64,000 nt of DNA from Halichoerus grypus (taxonomy: Eukaryota > Chordata > Mammalia > Carnivora > Phocidae), in assembly GCF_964656455.1 (NCBI RefSeq), contig NC_135725.1, positions 53,389,688 to 53,453,687 of the forward strand, read 5' to 3'. Below, one piece after another: positions 48,646-60,182 of the stretch. Every line of letters begins with the position of its first letter. The stretch's first letter is position 1. Both the position numbers and the translations under genes were made by a program. The notes beneath the pieces are model-generated. The model saw nothing but the letters and a program-made list of their open reading frames with translations, was not told the origin of the DNA and ran no database searches.

Positions 48646-49299
48646 TTATCCAAGGGTAAAAATGATAAAATAGATTTAGTTCCTGCTCTAGAGAAGCTTT
48701 CCATAGGTCACTCATTCAGCAACCTTTTCAATGTCAGCATTCATGCACTTCAAATTAGGATTGTAAAACAAGCCTGAGGATTCCAGAGCTGATGAACTTA
48801 ACAGACCTACCATTTCCCTTGGGGTAAACCAAGACTGACCTGGATGGAACTTTCTAACCCTTCCATTAAAAGTGAGAACCCACCTAAACAGGAAAGGAAA
48901 CACGAGGGGGATAGGAATCAATCAATTTGGAAAAAATGTTCTCTTCTTCAAAGCAATATCAGCAAATACAGCTAATATGGGTTGAGAGGATTAAGGATGG
49001 GAGGTATTTAGGGGGGAAAAGCTCACAAACAGGAAGCTTTTTGTGTGGCCTTCCTCTAACTCAAATTTTTACAAAGGTAATAAACTCATCTTAAGTTTGG
49101 GCATCATCCAGATCCAGAAAGATAATCTTTTGAGACAGAAAACATTTCCAGCACAGGGCTCTAAAACTACAAGAGACAGATTAGCTCAATGGAGAGGATT
49201 CAAACTTCCTCAGGCAAATAGAAAGGATCCTGAAGATAACACACATTATAATACTCAGGGGCAAATAGTAGCTTGGATAGACCCATCATAATTCAAGAT

Positions 49300-50830
49300 A
49301 AAAATAAACACAAAGGAGAGAGAAAAATTCTGGGGGAGAAAAGAAAATAAGCCTACATCTGAAAAGAAAAATCAAGAGTACCTATATTTTTCACATGATC
49401 TAGTCCATGAAGCAGAAGACCATTTTAGACAGCAGCTGTTTTATTCATTCAAGGAAATAATAAAAGATAACACAGACTCAACAAACACAAAAACAAAACA
49501 AAACAAAAATACATAATACACAAATTTATGTATTTTGGTCTCATCCACAAAAGAGAAGGAAAATACATAAAAATGAAAAGGGCTTCCTTAAAGTTAAGAA
49601 AGTAAGTAAACAATAAACTCTCATAATTAAAAATAATTAGAAATAATAAAGTATATAATCAACCTTGAAAAAAATCGGCAGTGGAACAGATTGAGTAAAA
49701 ACAAGTAGGAGAGATGGTATTCAACATAATAAAAAGGCAGTGGATATACAAAATATGATTTTTATCCTTAAATGAAAAAGAACTATCTATATGTAATAGA
49801 AAAACTCCACAAAGATGATAGGTTATATCAAATCAAAAGGAAATCTCAATCCCTGGCATAAAGAGCTCACTATAAACCAGGAAAAAAAAAAAAAAGTCTA
49901 GCTACGACTCAGATATAACAAACACTGGATTACAAAGCCGAGGAAACACATAAACAAGGGAAGACGTAACAAAAGAACAAACACATCTGTTAGAACAATA
50001 AATACAAAAAGGATAAACTCACCTAATCAAAGGAAAAAACCTCTTAGATTCAAGCAAATTAAAAAAGCATATGTTAAAATAAACTTGAAAAGTAAAATTG
50101 AAAAAAAAAAACCCTGAAAATAATACTAAACAATTAAGAAATGGGGTGCGTGTCTGTGATATTTCATCGAGGCAAAAATCCACGATAAGTACTGAAAAGA
50201 ATAAAGTTGGTTTGGTGATTTATTTGTTGTTTGGGTTTTTTGGGGAAAGTATAATCCAATTAAGAAGGGTCACAAACTTTTTATGTCAAATAATATAATG
50301 TGCCATATAACATACATATCTATGTGCTATACAACATACAACATAAATTTCTAACATAGAAATGCACAGCTTGACTTGGTTCTGGTTTCATGTGCTACAT
50401 GTACCATTCATCTTGCTTAACCTGCATGCTGACTTTAATTTATCAAATGATGAGCAATCATTTTGATTCCTCATGAGGCAGTGTTGCTTATCAGGCAAAA
50501 TGGCTTGTGATAGCAGTATCCTCATTTTTTTATTTTACAGCAGTTTTTGTGAGTAATTTGAATATTTCATTATTTTGTCCTTATTACTTTATGAAATAAG
50601 TAGAACATGGAAAACTGAAAGTGTTAATATTAGTTATTAATATAATCAAGAATACAATGGCTTGCTGAAGTGGGGCTTTAGGAAAAAAATAAATAAATTA
50701 CAAAATGTAGAATGAGCGCAATTCACATTTTCTGACCATCATGGGATAAATCTAAATTTAATAATAACACCCTAGCAGAGAGCTCCTTGCATTTAAACAT
50801 GTCAACTGTGTATACAAATGTGAAATAAAT
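49300..50830 (+). repeat. Possible ancient L1/HAL1-type remnant
   Basis: A-rich on the plus strand for 1.5 kb, typical of decayed L1 sense strands. Near 50720-50775, 'gcaattcacattttctgaccatcatgggataaatctaaatttaataat' resembles the SDHNAIKLEI endonuclease block. Beyond that block the match is weak, so identity is tentative. Confidence 0.4.
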
Positions 50831-51164
50831 GAGAAACATTTAAGAACAGTCATGAAATGCTGGGCATAGACCATTGGATAATCTCTGTGAAAGGCAAAAT
50901 GTAGTATGGATTATCTGGAACAGTCTTTTAATCTATGGGTTGATATTTTAAAAATTTCACTTCCACAAAAAACATTAACAGGTCCAGAGCAGGTAAGTGG
51001 ATAGCTTGCTACAAATAAGGGATATTTTGTGGTTGTTTGTGTTGATTTTTTTATACAATAAGCATACTATTTGTATAATTAACATCATCTGTAAAATGAA
51101 AACATCAAAATTTACTTTTGAAATGTGCTTCTTAAAAGACAATGGGCTAATTTAGAGGTGGCAT
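50831..51164. other. Intergenic DNA
   Basis: Nothing recognised. Confidence 0.4.
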
Positions 51165-51169
51165 GATGT

Positions 51170-51270
51170 TATTTATTTATTTATTTATTTTTATTTTATT
51201 ATGTTATGTTAGTCACCATACAGTACATCATTAGTTTTTGATGTAGTGATCCATGATTCATTGTTTGTGA
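51170..51270 (-). mobile_element. Truncated young-type L1 3' end
   Basis: T-rich (TTTA)n start, then 'ttattatgttatgttagtcaccatacagtacatcattagtttttgatgtagtgatccatgattcattg'. This is the reverse complement of the same L1 3' end that is nested at 61370-61773. Target duplication not clear. Confidence 0.82.
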
Positions 51271-51940
51271 CATGTTAATGAGATGTGAAATGAGAAGCTC
51301 TTCAGCTTCTGACCCTAGGCAAGCTGTAATGCTCTAAATCCCAGACTTCTGCCATGCTAATCTCTTCATGATGACAGCAAGATAACACCTGAGAAAGGGA
51401 AATGACTATGCAAAATCTCTCTTTGGTGTAAAGTATGTTAGAGTCTAACCACGGAGAACTTTCAGTAGTAGGAATTGATCATAAATGTACATGTGCCTTG
51501 GTTGCTGCCTTGCTTTTCTTCCTGCAACTACCCTTGCTCCTTGTACCTCTCAACAAATTTTGGATTGAAGGTCTGCTTCTGAGGAAACCTGCATTATGAG
51601 GCAGACCTTTCAGAGTTTTTTGTTTTGTTTTGTTGCTGTTTTTAATGTCTGGCCCAATAACTATTACACTGTAACCATCATTGCTATGGTTGCCCTTGAT
51701 ATTGACTCCACTCCTTCACAGACAACAATTAGCTGTCAATTTCTGGATGCCAAAAAACAGGACAATCTACCCATTCTACTTTGTGGGAGATCCTGGCCTG
51801 ATGCAGTCAGTATTTTAGAAAGACCAGTCCTGGAACCCCATAGGGACTTCTCAAATGAAGACCTGCCAGACCCATAGGCATGCTAGTCAAGAAATGTGTA
51901 ACCTCATAGTGATTACAAGTTTGCCTCCAGATAAGGAATA
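51271..51940. other. Intergenic DNA with an unassigned 93-codon frame
   Basis: Balanced composition; no known repeat is recognised. The frame at 51596-51877 (+) has no domain I can name and no splice context. An old LTR is possible but not supported. Confidence 0.35.
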
Positions 51941-51953
51941 TTCAGACACTACT

Positions 51954-52324
51954 GGGGCGGCCTGGGTGGCTCAGTCAGTGAAGCATCCGATTCTTTATTT
52001 CCACTCAGGTCATGATCTCAGGACCTTGAGATTGAGCCCCACATTGGGCTCCATGTTGGGGCACCTGGGTGGCTCAGTCATTAAGTGTCTGCCTTCGGCT
52101 CAGGTCATGATCTCAGGGTCCTGGGATCGAGCCCCACATCGGGCTCCCTGCTCAGCGGAGAGCCTGCTTCTCCCTCTCCCACTCCCCCTGCTGTGTTCCC
52201 TCTCTCACTGTGTCTCTCTCTGTCAAACATTGGGCTCCATGCTGAGCATGGAGCCTGCTTAAGTTTCTCTCTCTCCCTCTCTCTCCCTCTGTCCCTCCTT
52301 CCCCTCTAAAAAAAAAAAAAAAAA
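51954..52324 (+). mobile_element. Older SINEC interrupted by a second SINEC
   Basis: The left part (51954-52055) has the head and body up to 'ccccacattgggctccatg'; the right part resumes at 52227 with 'acattgggctccatgctgagcatggagcctgcttaag' and ends in an A-run (52308-52324). Outer target repeats AGACACTA lie at 51944 and 52324. Confidence 0.93.
52058..52226 (+). mobile_element. Younger SINEC nested inside the older SINEC
   Basis: Starts 'ggggcacctgggtggctcag', has the younger body ('tgggatcgagccccacatcgggctccctgctcagcgg') and ends at 'ctctgtcaaa' with almost no poly-A. The target duplication ACATTGGGCTCCATG is present at 52041-52055 and 52227-52241. Confidence 0.95.
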
Positions 52325-52330
52325 GACACT

Positions 52331-53141
52331 ATTACTACACTTAAAATAATATTAGTTTGCTTGAAACAAGATATTTTTTATTATTATTATTCACACAGCA
52401 ACAACCACAGCAGCCTCAGAAAACTAGAAGCACTCTTTCCATTGCTCACCCTCTGCATAAACCAGTGTCTTGGGGGAAAAAAATTAATCAATTTACTGTT
52501 CCCAGCATTATTTTCTTTCCTTTATGCTCCAGTTTATCTGGGAGAAAAAGGTCACATGTAAAGAGACACAAGCCATCTTTGGCTCCAAGAGATAACACGG
52601 CATTGGCTCTCTCTATATTTTCATCTGTAGAAAGGTTATATCACTTACTGGAAAATCCCACATCAAAAAATGTTGTAGAAAATTGATAGTGACATTAAGT
52701 GCACTTAAGGACATTTGATGAGTGTTACTTCTCCAGCACCTACTCATCCTTCTGTAATTTTCGGGTTAGAGGTAAATGCTAGCGTGCATGTCCGTCTGCT
52801 CTACCCCTTCTCACCTAACATGCTATGTGTAGGTCACCTTGTGAGCCTGACTTCTCTTTCCTTCCTTTAAAACTGTGAGTGCCACTGGGGTTGCAGTAAC
52901 CAGCCCACCCACCTTCTCCTCTATCACTTCTGTGATATCTATCATCATCCAAGTTAACCTCTGTTCTTCCCCAAAGAGTCAGATTTGCACATGACACAGC
53001 CTTTGACCAGAAGGCTTTTTGCTGCCTTGTGGTGAATGCTCCAGTCTTTCACTATCTGCACATTGAAGATATCCATCCACATCCCTTGCTTGTCACTGAC
53101 CAAGAAAGGAAATGCAGAACAACCTTTATGGCGTGGTAATC
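52331..53141. other. Intergenic DNA
   Basis: No repeat or exon is recognised. The frame at 52357-52686 lacks any domain. Confidence 0.4.
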
Positions 53142-53595
53142 ATGTCCAAGGCATGATCACTAAGTAACGTAGTGGGGATTTTACACACATTATCTGTTTT
53201 CTTTTTATAAAGATTTATTTTATTTATTTTAGAGAGAGAGAGAAAGAGAGAGAGAGGTGGGGGTTGGGAGGGACAGAGAAAGAAGATCCCACGGAGTCTG
53301 CGTGGGATCAGACTCCCCGCTGAGCACAGAGCCTGACATAGGGCTAGATCCCACGACCCTGAGATTATGACTTGAGCTGAAATCAAGAGTCAGACCCTCA
53401 ACCGACGGAGCCACCCAGGTGCCCCACACATTATCTATCTTTATCTTTAGAGAAAGTTTAAGAAGTAAGTATTGTCATCTCAGTTTTTCAGCAAGAACTG
53501 AAGCATAAGGTGTTCTATATGTAGCTTTCCCAAGTCACATAGTTGCTAAGTGGTGGGATCAGAACTCAAATCTAAGTCTGAAGTCTATATACTAT
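53142..53595 (-). repeat. MIR split by a SINEC
   Basis: The left piece (53142-53195) ends 'ggggattttacacacattatct', the MIR segment next to 'catttaatcc'. The right piece (53437-53595) continues 'taagtattgtcatctcag...gaactgaagcataaggtg...agttgctaagtggtgggatcagaactcaaatctaagtctg'. Together they form one antisense MIR. Confidence 0.82.
53196..53424 (-). mobile_element. SINEC inserted in the MIR, 12-bp target-site duplication
   Basis: Complete antisense SINEC with an extended GA-rich tract. Target repeats CACACATTATCT at 53184-53195 and 53425-53436 are identical. Confidence 0.96.
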
Positions 53596-54045
53596 TTTTT
53601 TTTTTTAATCTAGGGTTTTCTTTTTTCTTTTGGCATACAATCTACAAACAACAAAATAAATAAATCTTAAATGTGCCTTCACTGAATTTTGACAAGTGCA
53701 TTCACATGTGTAATCGAAACCACTATTAAGAGATAGGAAATTACTATCATTTCAACAAAGTTTCCCCTTGCCTTTCCCCAGTAAACCCACTTACCACCCC
53801 TACTGGGAACCATGGCTGTGATTTACAGCATAGATTCGTTTTGCCTACGGTAGGTAGCCTTTAATATAAATTGAATAATACAGTCCGTGCTCTTTTGTGT
53901 AAGACTTCTTTCACTTAGGATGATTGCTATTTTGTTTTCCACATTGTTTCATGTTTCTGAGTCATATTACACTTTATGAATATACCATTGGTCCATTCTC
54001 CTGTTGATGGACATTTGAACTGGTTCCAGCTGTTGGTCTTTCTGA
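53596..54045 (-). repeat. L1M 3' end fragment
   Basis: After a T-run, 'cactgaattttgacaagtgcattcacatgtgtaatcgaaacc', 'ttcccctt...agtaaacccacttaccacccc', 'ctcttttgtgtaagacttctttcacttaggatg' and 'ccattctcctgttgatggacatttgaac' give the antisense 3' UTR of an old L1. Confidence 0.8.
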
Positions 54046-55354
54046 TTTTTTTTTTCTTTCGCCTTCTTCCCAAGCATCTTTACTGTACCTTGCCAAACAT
54101 TATGCTTTTTCTAGGTCATTTTTTCCCCACTGTTCTTTGCCAGAACTTAAATTAGGTATAAGCTCTAGTGAAGAAGACAGGGGAAGCAAGGAGTGGGAAG
54201 CCTGATAGAGAGAGGGTATCATCTCTGCTCTGCCTGGCATCTCGCTCGCACCCTACTCTGAAGCTCAAAGTAAAGTCTAGCACTTAGTCATTTCTTTAAT
54301 TAGTTATATCTTTAAAAATTATATTACTATTTCTGAATCAGCACATATTTATTATTCAGTATGTTGCAAACCCTTGATTACCATATGTAACAGTTTTTCA
54401 AAGTATTTTCACATTAGATGATGCTTTACCAATTGGAAATCCTTTTTTCTCTTTAAGCATACTTTGTAAATATTTCAAATTACGAGTATGTCCACCAGGT
54501 AGTATCACACAGGTTTCTTTTACATCTTAAGTAAAGTTTTTATCATTACTGTGAATTATTCTAAAATCACATGACAGTTAAGAAACATACATATTCCTTA
54601 CTAACCGTATGTATTTTCTAACAATAAATATCCCTATATTTAAATATCTTGAAAATTCTTTAAAAAGAGTAATAATTTTAACACACTTTGAAAATCTATG
54701 ATTCGCAACAATATTCTTTCAATGATCCCATTTTGCTTTCTTAACCACAGGTGAAAAAAATGGCATTACTTAAAGAAAAACTTGTCAAAAAGTTCTAGAA
54801 AACATTAAGCAATCACATATTTTAAGGAGAAATAGAATCCAGTATCCATCTCAATGGCACAGGGCCTCAGATGATAGTTAAGGACTGTAAGATATCCTGT
54901 CCATAGTCACAAAAAGATAGGATTTTCTGCTGTCCTCCTTGAGCTGTGTGGAAGTGGATATCATGTGAAAAATTAAAATATCATTGAAAGACATAATGAA
55001 CATAAACAGTTGGATCACTTGTCCATGACTGCATAATATAAGAAACACTGAGGCAGAAATTCTCTAGGTTTATCTCAGGATGAGTAGATGATTCTAGCTA
55101 AAGTAATTATGTAGGACCCAACAGATTCCTGGTTCTGTCAGAACCCGCCTTGTATGTTCATCATGGACACATAGTGCAAACGTGTGTGACAGCTCCAAGC
55201 TACAGAGAGGAGACTATGAGGAGAAGGTCAGTAGAGTTATCCTGGCTGAAGTGTGGCTTATCATTTTGTGAGTTATTGCAGGATTGCCCTAGTCTCTAGC
55301 TTGTGTCAGGCTGTTACAGAGTGAAGACAGAAGCTGGGACAACAGTAGATAAGA
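54046..55354. other. Intergenic DNA, about 1.3 kb
   Basis: No recognised feature. Confidence 0.42.
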
Positions 55355-55555
55355 GTATGTGCTTGAACAGTTTGAAATCATAATCTTTTTCTTAAGTAGC
55401 CATGTAGTCCAAACACATTATATAACCTGTCTGAGCCTCAGTTTCCCGATTTATCAGCACTTTCTTCAAGGGGTTCCTGTGATGATTAAACAAGATAATG
55501 TAAGCTATTCTCTTAGTGGATATTCAGTGAATATTGTTAATGATAGCTAACATGT
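55355..55555 (+). repeat. MIR element
   Basis: 'tataacctgtctgagcctcagtttcccgatttatcag' and 'gatgattaaacaagataatgtaag' then 'agtggatattcagtgaatattg' in MIR order. Confidence 0.8.
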
Positions 55556-55579
55556 ATCCTGTGCTTGTGATGTGCTTGT

Positions 55580-56102
55580 GGTAAATTGCTACAGAATGGT
55601 CCCCAAGGGATCATGCCTCCCTAAATTCAGGCCTTGGGTGATCTCCTCACACAATGGCCTTAAAACTTGTTTTGACTAACAGAATACAGTAGAAGTGATC
55701 ATGGGAAAGTTGTGGGTTTAGGCCTTATTGAAGGATTATAGCTTCTGCTTTTGATTTCTTGCTTTTCCAAGACATCATGCAATGAAGCTTTGGATAATCT
55801 TGAGGAAGAGAAAGGACATACTTAGAGAGAGGGAAACACTGTACGATGAATGACACAAGGGAAAAGGAGGCCCAGGTCAATCATCTGCACGGCAGCACCA
55901 GACGTGTGATACTCTAGCCACAGTCAAATTGGCAGCTGACAGAAAACACATGAATGAGACCAGTAAACACTACAGGAAGCAAAGACAAGTCAACTAGCTG
56001 AGCCCAGCCCAGACTGCAGACATATGACCAAGTAAGTGGCTGTTGATTTAAGCTACTAGGTTTTGGGTGCTTTGTTACACAGCAGTAGTTAACTGGCATA
56101 GT
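55580..56102 (+). repeat. Probable MaLR (MLT1-like) solo LTR
   Basis: 'tgatctcctcacacaatggcc...cttgttttgactaacagaatacagtagaagtgatcatgg', 'gcccagcccagactgcagacatatga' and the end 'gatttaagctactaggttttgggtgctttgttacacagcagtagttaactggcatag' reproduce the layout of an old MaLR LTR. No internal region is present. Confidence 0.65.
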
Positions 56103-56109
56103 TTACTAA

Positions 56110-56280
56110 TACAGTTAACTTTACATTTATACTTTTATGATTCCCATTTTACAGTTGAGGATATTGAGGTACACATCATTCAAACACATTTTCTGAAATC
56201 ATAGAGCTAATGCATAGCAAGAGCAAGGAATCCACCAGGGCAGACTGGCTTCATAGTTCGCCCACTCAATCACCATAGGA
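56110..56280 (-). repeat. MIR element
   Basis: 'ttcccattttacagttgaggatattgaggtacacatc', 'catagagctaatgcatagcaagagcaaggaatccacc' and 'cagactggcttcatag' in antisense MIR order. Confidence 0.75.
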
Positions 56281-56466
56281 TAAGGCCTCTCTGGTTTTAT
56301 GTCAGCTATTTCTTTTCTTCTGAAATAACAGGCCTAGATCTCAAGTCTTTTCAAGGATCTTTATGGAATCTGACCCAAATTCTTTCTTCTCTTGGGTTTT
56401 TGTTTTGTTTTGTTTTGGTCAGGTCTCCAATGAAATGTGCTTACTAAAGCAAAAGGCCATATAGAA

Positions 56467-56469
56467 GAT

Positions 56470-56508
<39 letters not shown>
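56467..56508 (+). repeat. (GATA)n microsatellite
   Basis: About nine uninterrupted GATA units. Confidence 0.97.
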
Positions 56509-57199
56509 TACTGTAAATTTCAACCTTGGTAATGAGAAAGAAAAGGCATATCCTATAGAAGAAGTTTATATGGATACACATTTTAAAGGATACTTACTGG
56601 ATTTTGGCTACCCAGCATCTCTTGACCCTTCTTTTTGCAATAACAACTCAATTTCCTGTTTGGGATTACCCATCATCAACTAGGAAATGTGTGGTACTGG
56701 CACTGATCACCAGTTCTCTTGCTTCCTCTACCTGAGGAAGAAACATTAACTCATGCTGAGACAAACATATATTTCTTCTAGAATTGGGCTGTGGTATGAA
56801 TTGAGCACAAGAAAACAAGCACAAATTAATTCCACTTGTACTGTGTGAGTGAAACTGTGAAGCAATTCCAACCATCAAAATGTTTGCTTTTATGTCAGTT
56901 GCTTCAGCCTTCCCTACAATCCTGAGATCTATCTTAGCCCTGAGCATGCACTTCAAATTAACTCTCTCTTGAAGCTAGCAACCAAAGAAACCAAATTAAT
57001 ACACACACTCATTTAAATATGCTTTTAAAAAGTATGATAATCCTAGACATCAACAATTATAACTGAACCTCAACATCCAGGTAAGTTAATAACTTAATAT
57101 ATAGAAACTTTCCACAGGGCATGCTATTCATGAGGCCCTATGCTACTTTCAAGCATTCAGAACTCTTTGATTAAAAATGAGACTAAATCACAAATCACA
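56509..57199. other. Intergenic DNA
   Basis: Nothing recognised. The 96-codon minus frame 56666-56956 has no domain. Confidence 0.4.
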
Positions 57200-59133
57200 A
57201 GGGTACCATAGTTATGCTAACAAAATGTGACAAGAGAAAATCACTACAACAAAAGCAAAACCCACTACATATTAATTTCACTTACTAACACACAAGAAAA
57301 TATCATAAATAAAATGTTACCAAGTTTTGCAAATATTATAAAAATAATAGACTATGACAAAATTTGGTTTATTTACAGGATACAAGGGGGATTTAAAATT
57401 AGGAAACTCATTAATATAGTATGTTACATCAAAAGGACAAAAAAAACACCTGATATCACTTGCATTGAGTAGAAAATAGAGATTTTTTTTGTAGTTATTT
57501 TGATACTAACCAAAACATCCATTATTTGAAATTTTTCAGTTAATTAAAAGTCAAACTTAATTTCTGAACATGAAGAATAATAACTCTCTGAAATCAAAAG
57601 ACAACCTCATACTTAAGGGTACCATTTCCCAAATTGTGTTCCATCAATTTTAATATGTCCTGGCTATCAACAATTTCTATGTTCCAATAAATATGGAAAT
57701 GGTGATTTTTAACAAATGATGTTTTATAGCAGTCCTTTTCACATTATTTAACATCAAATATGTTGCTGATGTCCCAAAAAGGCATATAGACTTAAGTAGG
57801 CCTGAAATTTATTGTTTCTTATTTGATGGCTGCATCCTTTCATCACTGAGCCACTTTGGGCACTAGTTTTCCAAAAAAGCATATTGCATATTGAAACAAA
57901 TTTCACAGTAAAGACATCTCTATTAAATTCAGGAAAAAATAATAATGCTCAGTTACTACTATTATTAACATTTTCCTATTAATTTTAGCAGACTTATTTA
58001 GAAAAGAAAAATTAGGAAATAAGGAATATTATAAATGACAGATAATATTTATCCCAATTTTTTCATGACATGATTGTCTAATGGAAGCATAAGAACATCA
58101 ATCAAAAAGCTATTTGGAATACAAAGAGCATTTTATGACAAATGAACATTATGAATGGGAAGACTGGCAATACATTCTATACATTTGTTACACCAAAAAT
58201 GTAAATTCTGAGGGAAAATAACAAATAAAAACACATCAGGAAGGATAAAAGAGATACCTTTCCTCAGATTTTTTTTAAAATTGCAAGACTTAAAAATATT
58301 ATGAGACTAGAATGATACACAGTTTGTTAGTAAAGGGTGGAAAGTCAAGACAGAGTAGAATACCCATATAGATTCAATATGTTAAATAATTAAATAGTGA
58401 TAAAATGGCACTTCGAATAAAAAATAAAAAGATGACTTACTCAATAAATTAGAGTGGAACAATTTAAGTAAAAGCTCTGTATTACACCTACACATAGAGA
58501 AATTTCAAAGGAATTCAGAATCAAAAGGATAAAGCAGATAAAAGGACTAGAGAAATACATAGTTAAATATTTATTCTTCAAGTTGGATTTGCCTTTGTAA
58601 GCATAGATGCAAATCTAAAAAAAAAAAAACAAAAGAAGTCTAATTTAGAATCCATTAAAGTGAAAAATATCTATATGATAAAAACAGATTATAAGAAAAG
58701 GATAATATCTTTATCATAAAATAGATTTGTAAGTCAGTAAGTAAAGGTACACTCTCACAGAAATATTGGCAAAGAATATAGATAATCTATCCATATATAT
58801 GTGCCTGCACATGCATTAACACACACATACATAGACATTAAAATTGTCAATAAAATATTTTAGAAGACTCAACCTCAGTAGAATTCTGAGAATTGTAGAT
58901 GAAAATGAACTCTCTTCCCTCATCAAATTGAGAAAGATACAAATAATGATTATAAACCGTATTGGTTAAAGTACAGGTATACTGTTAAAAATGCTACGAT
59001 TTCTAGCAAAAGACAAATTGGCATAACTGTCAAAAGGCAAATTTGTCTGTCTGCAACAAAAGCCTTAAAAAAATACATATTATTTGATCCAGCAATACTA
59101 CTTCCAGGAATTTATATTAAAATTATTATCATA
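57200..59133 (+). repeat. Ancient L1M remnant (ORF2 part and 3' UTR), interrupted
   Basis: 57227-57472 translates to ISLTNTQENIINKMLP then DYDKIWFIYRIQGGFKIRK, which aligns by eye with the L1 reverse transcriptase block SLMN...NKILA...[20 protein letters not shown]. 58890-59133 ('ttgatccagcaatactacttccaggaatttatatt') is the old L1 3' UTR. The middle is less clear; 57620-57850 begins 'ggtaccatttcccaaattgtgttcc' and may be a DNA transposon inserted in the L1. Confidence 0.6.
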
Positions 59134-59319
59134 GGGGCGCCTGGGTGGCTCAGTTGGTTAAACATCTGCCTTCAGCTCAGGTCCTGATCCCAGCATCCTG
59201 GGATGGAGCCCCAGGTCAGGCTCCCTGCTCAGCAGGGGAGTTTGCTTCTCCCTTTCCCTCCCCTGGCTCATGCTCTCTCTCTCTCAAATAAATAAATAAA
59301 ATCTTAAAAAAATAAATAG
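59134..59319 (+). mobile_element. SINEC directly upstream of the plus-strand L1
   Basis: Head 'ggggcgcctgggtggctcag', standard body, and a tail of AAATAAATAAAT then A-rich sequence ending about 59319. No convincing target duplication was found, because the L1 5' end starts within about 10 bp of the tail. Confidence 0.95.
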
Positions 59320-59324
59320 AAAAG

Positions 59325-60182
59325 TCATTGGAGGAAGGGGAAAAGATGGCAAAGGAATAGGGGACCCTATTCCAACCAGTCCCCGGAATTGAGCTGGATA
59401 TCTACCAGACCACTCTGAACACCCACAAAATCAGCCTGAGATGTAAGAAGATAGATCTGGATCTCTACAAACAGAATAACGCTGGTGGTTGGTTTCGAGG
59501 TACAAAGCCAGGAGCCGTGATTCCAAGGGCAGATATCAGAGGATAAACAGCAGCAGGAGGGAGCCTGGCCATGGGGATCCTATACCGCCGGTGAGTGATA
59601 GCCTCCTGTGCTGGGGATCAGGCACAGACTCCCAGACCGGTAGCAGTGGGGAAAGGGCAGCCCCTCGGACTGAAACCGGAGCGGCGGGGCCGCATGTGCA
59701 AACAGGGGGTGGCTGGCAGTTTTAGAAGCACAAAGGGCAAAGACATGACCCGACCTAGAGGCGAGGACTGGGAGCCCTGCTGAGGGGCGCAAAACCCAGG
59801 ATGCTCCAGTTTATAGTAGCACAGACAGAAACGGAGATAGTGTGGCCTGGAGAGCTCACTGAAGAACAGACTGCGATCTCTGCTCTGAGGCAGAGTCTTC
59901 TGCTCTGACTCTCGGAAGAGATGCAGAAAGCTGCCAGGGAAAGCTGCCAGAGAATAAAAGCCCCCAAAAACCGGTTTTCACTGAGCCCATTCCCCACCAC
60001 AGGGGGCAGGGCAACTCTGCCCAAACAGGGTTGCCTGAGTAACAGCACGGCAGGCTCCTCCCCCAGAAGACAGGCTGGGAAAACAAGAGGTCAGCAACCC
60101 TAAGGTCCCAAGAAAACAGATGCATCTTGCTTGTGGTCAATAATTTGGACTCTATACATTCCCTCAACCACCCCTCAACAGA
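59325..60182 (+). promoter_or_regulatory. L1 5' UTR / internal promoter, about 0.86 kb
   Basis: GC-rich leader from the AAGATGGC terminus to the ORF1 start. The first part ('gagctggatatctaccagacc...ctctgaacacccacaaaatc') aligns with the minus-strand element near 5885-5840, but the tandemly duplicated A-rich part of the longer leader is absent here. Confidence 0.8.

Noticed and set aside
49043..49291. 82-codon plus-strand frame
   Set aside because: Sits at the edge of an A-rich, probably L1-derived region and has no domain match that I can recognise.
51954..52100. tRNA-like sequence in SINE heads (also at 20081, 29280 and 59134)
   Set aside because: The head of every SINEC derives from a tRNA and keeps promoter-box-like words. 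No complete cloverleaf or anticodon arm was seen, so these are not called tRNA genes.
51855..52262. 135-codon open frame on the plus strand
   Set aside because: Mostly translation of the two nested SINEC copies.
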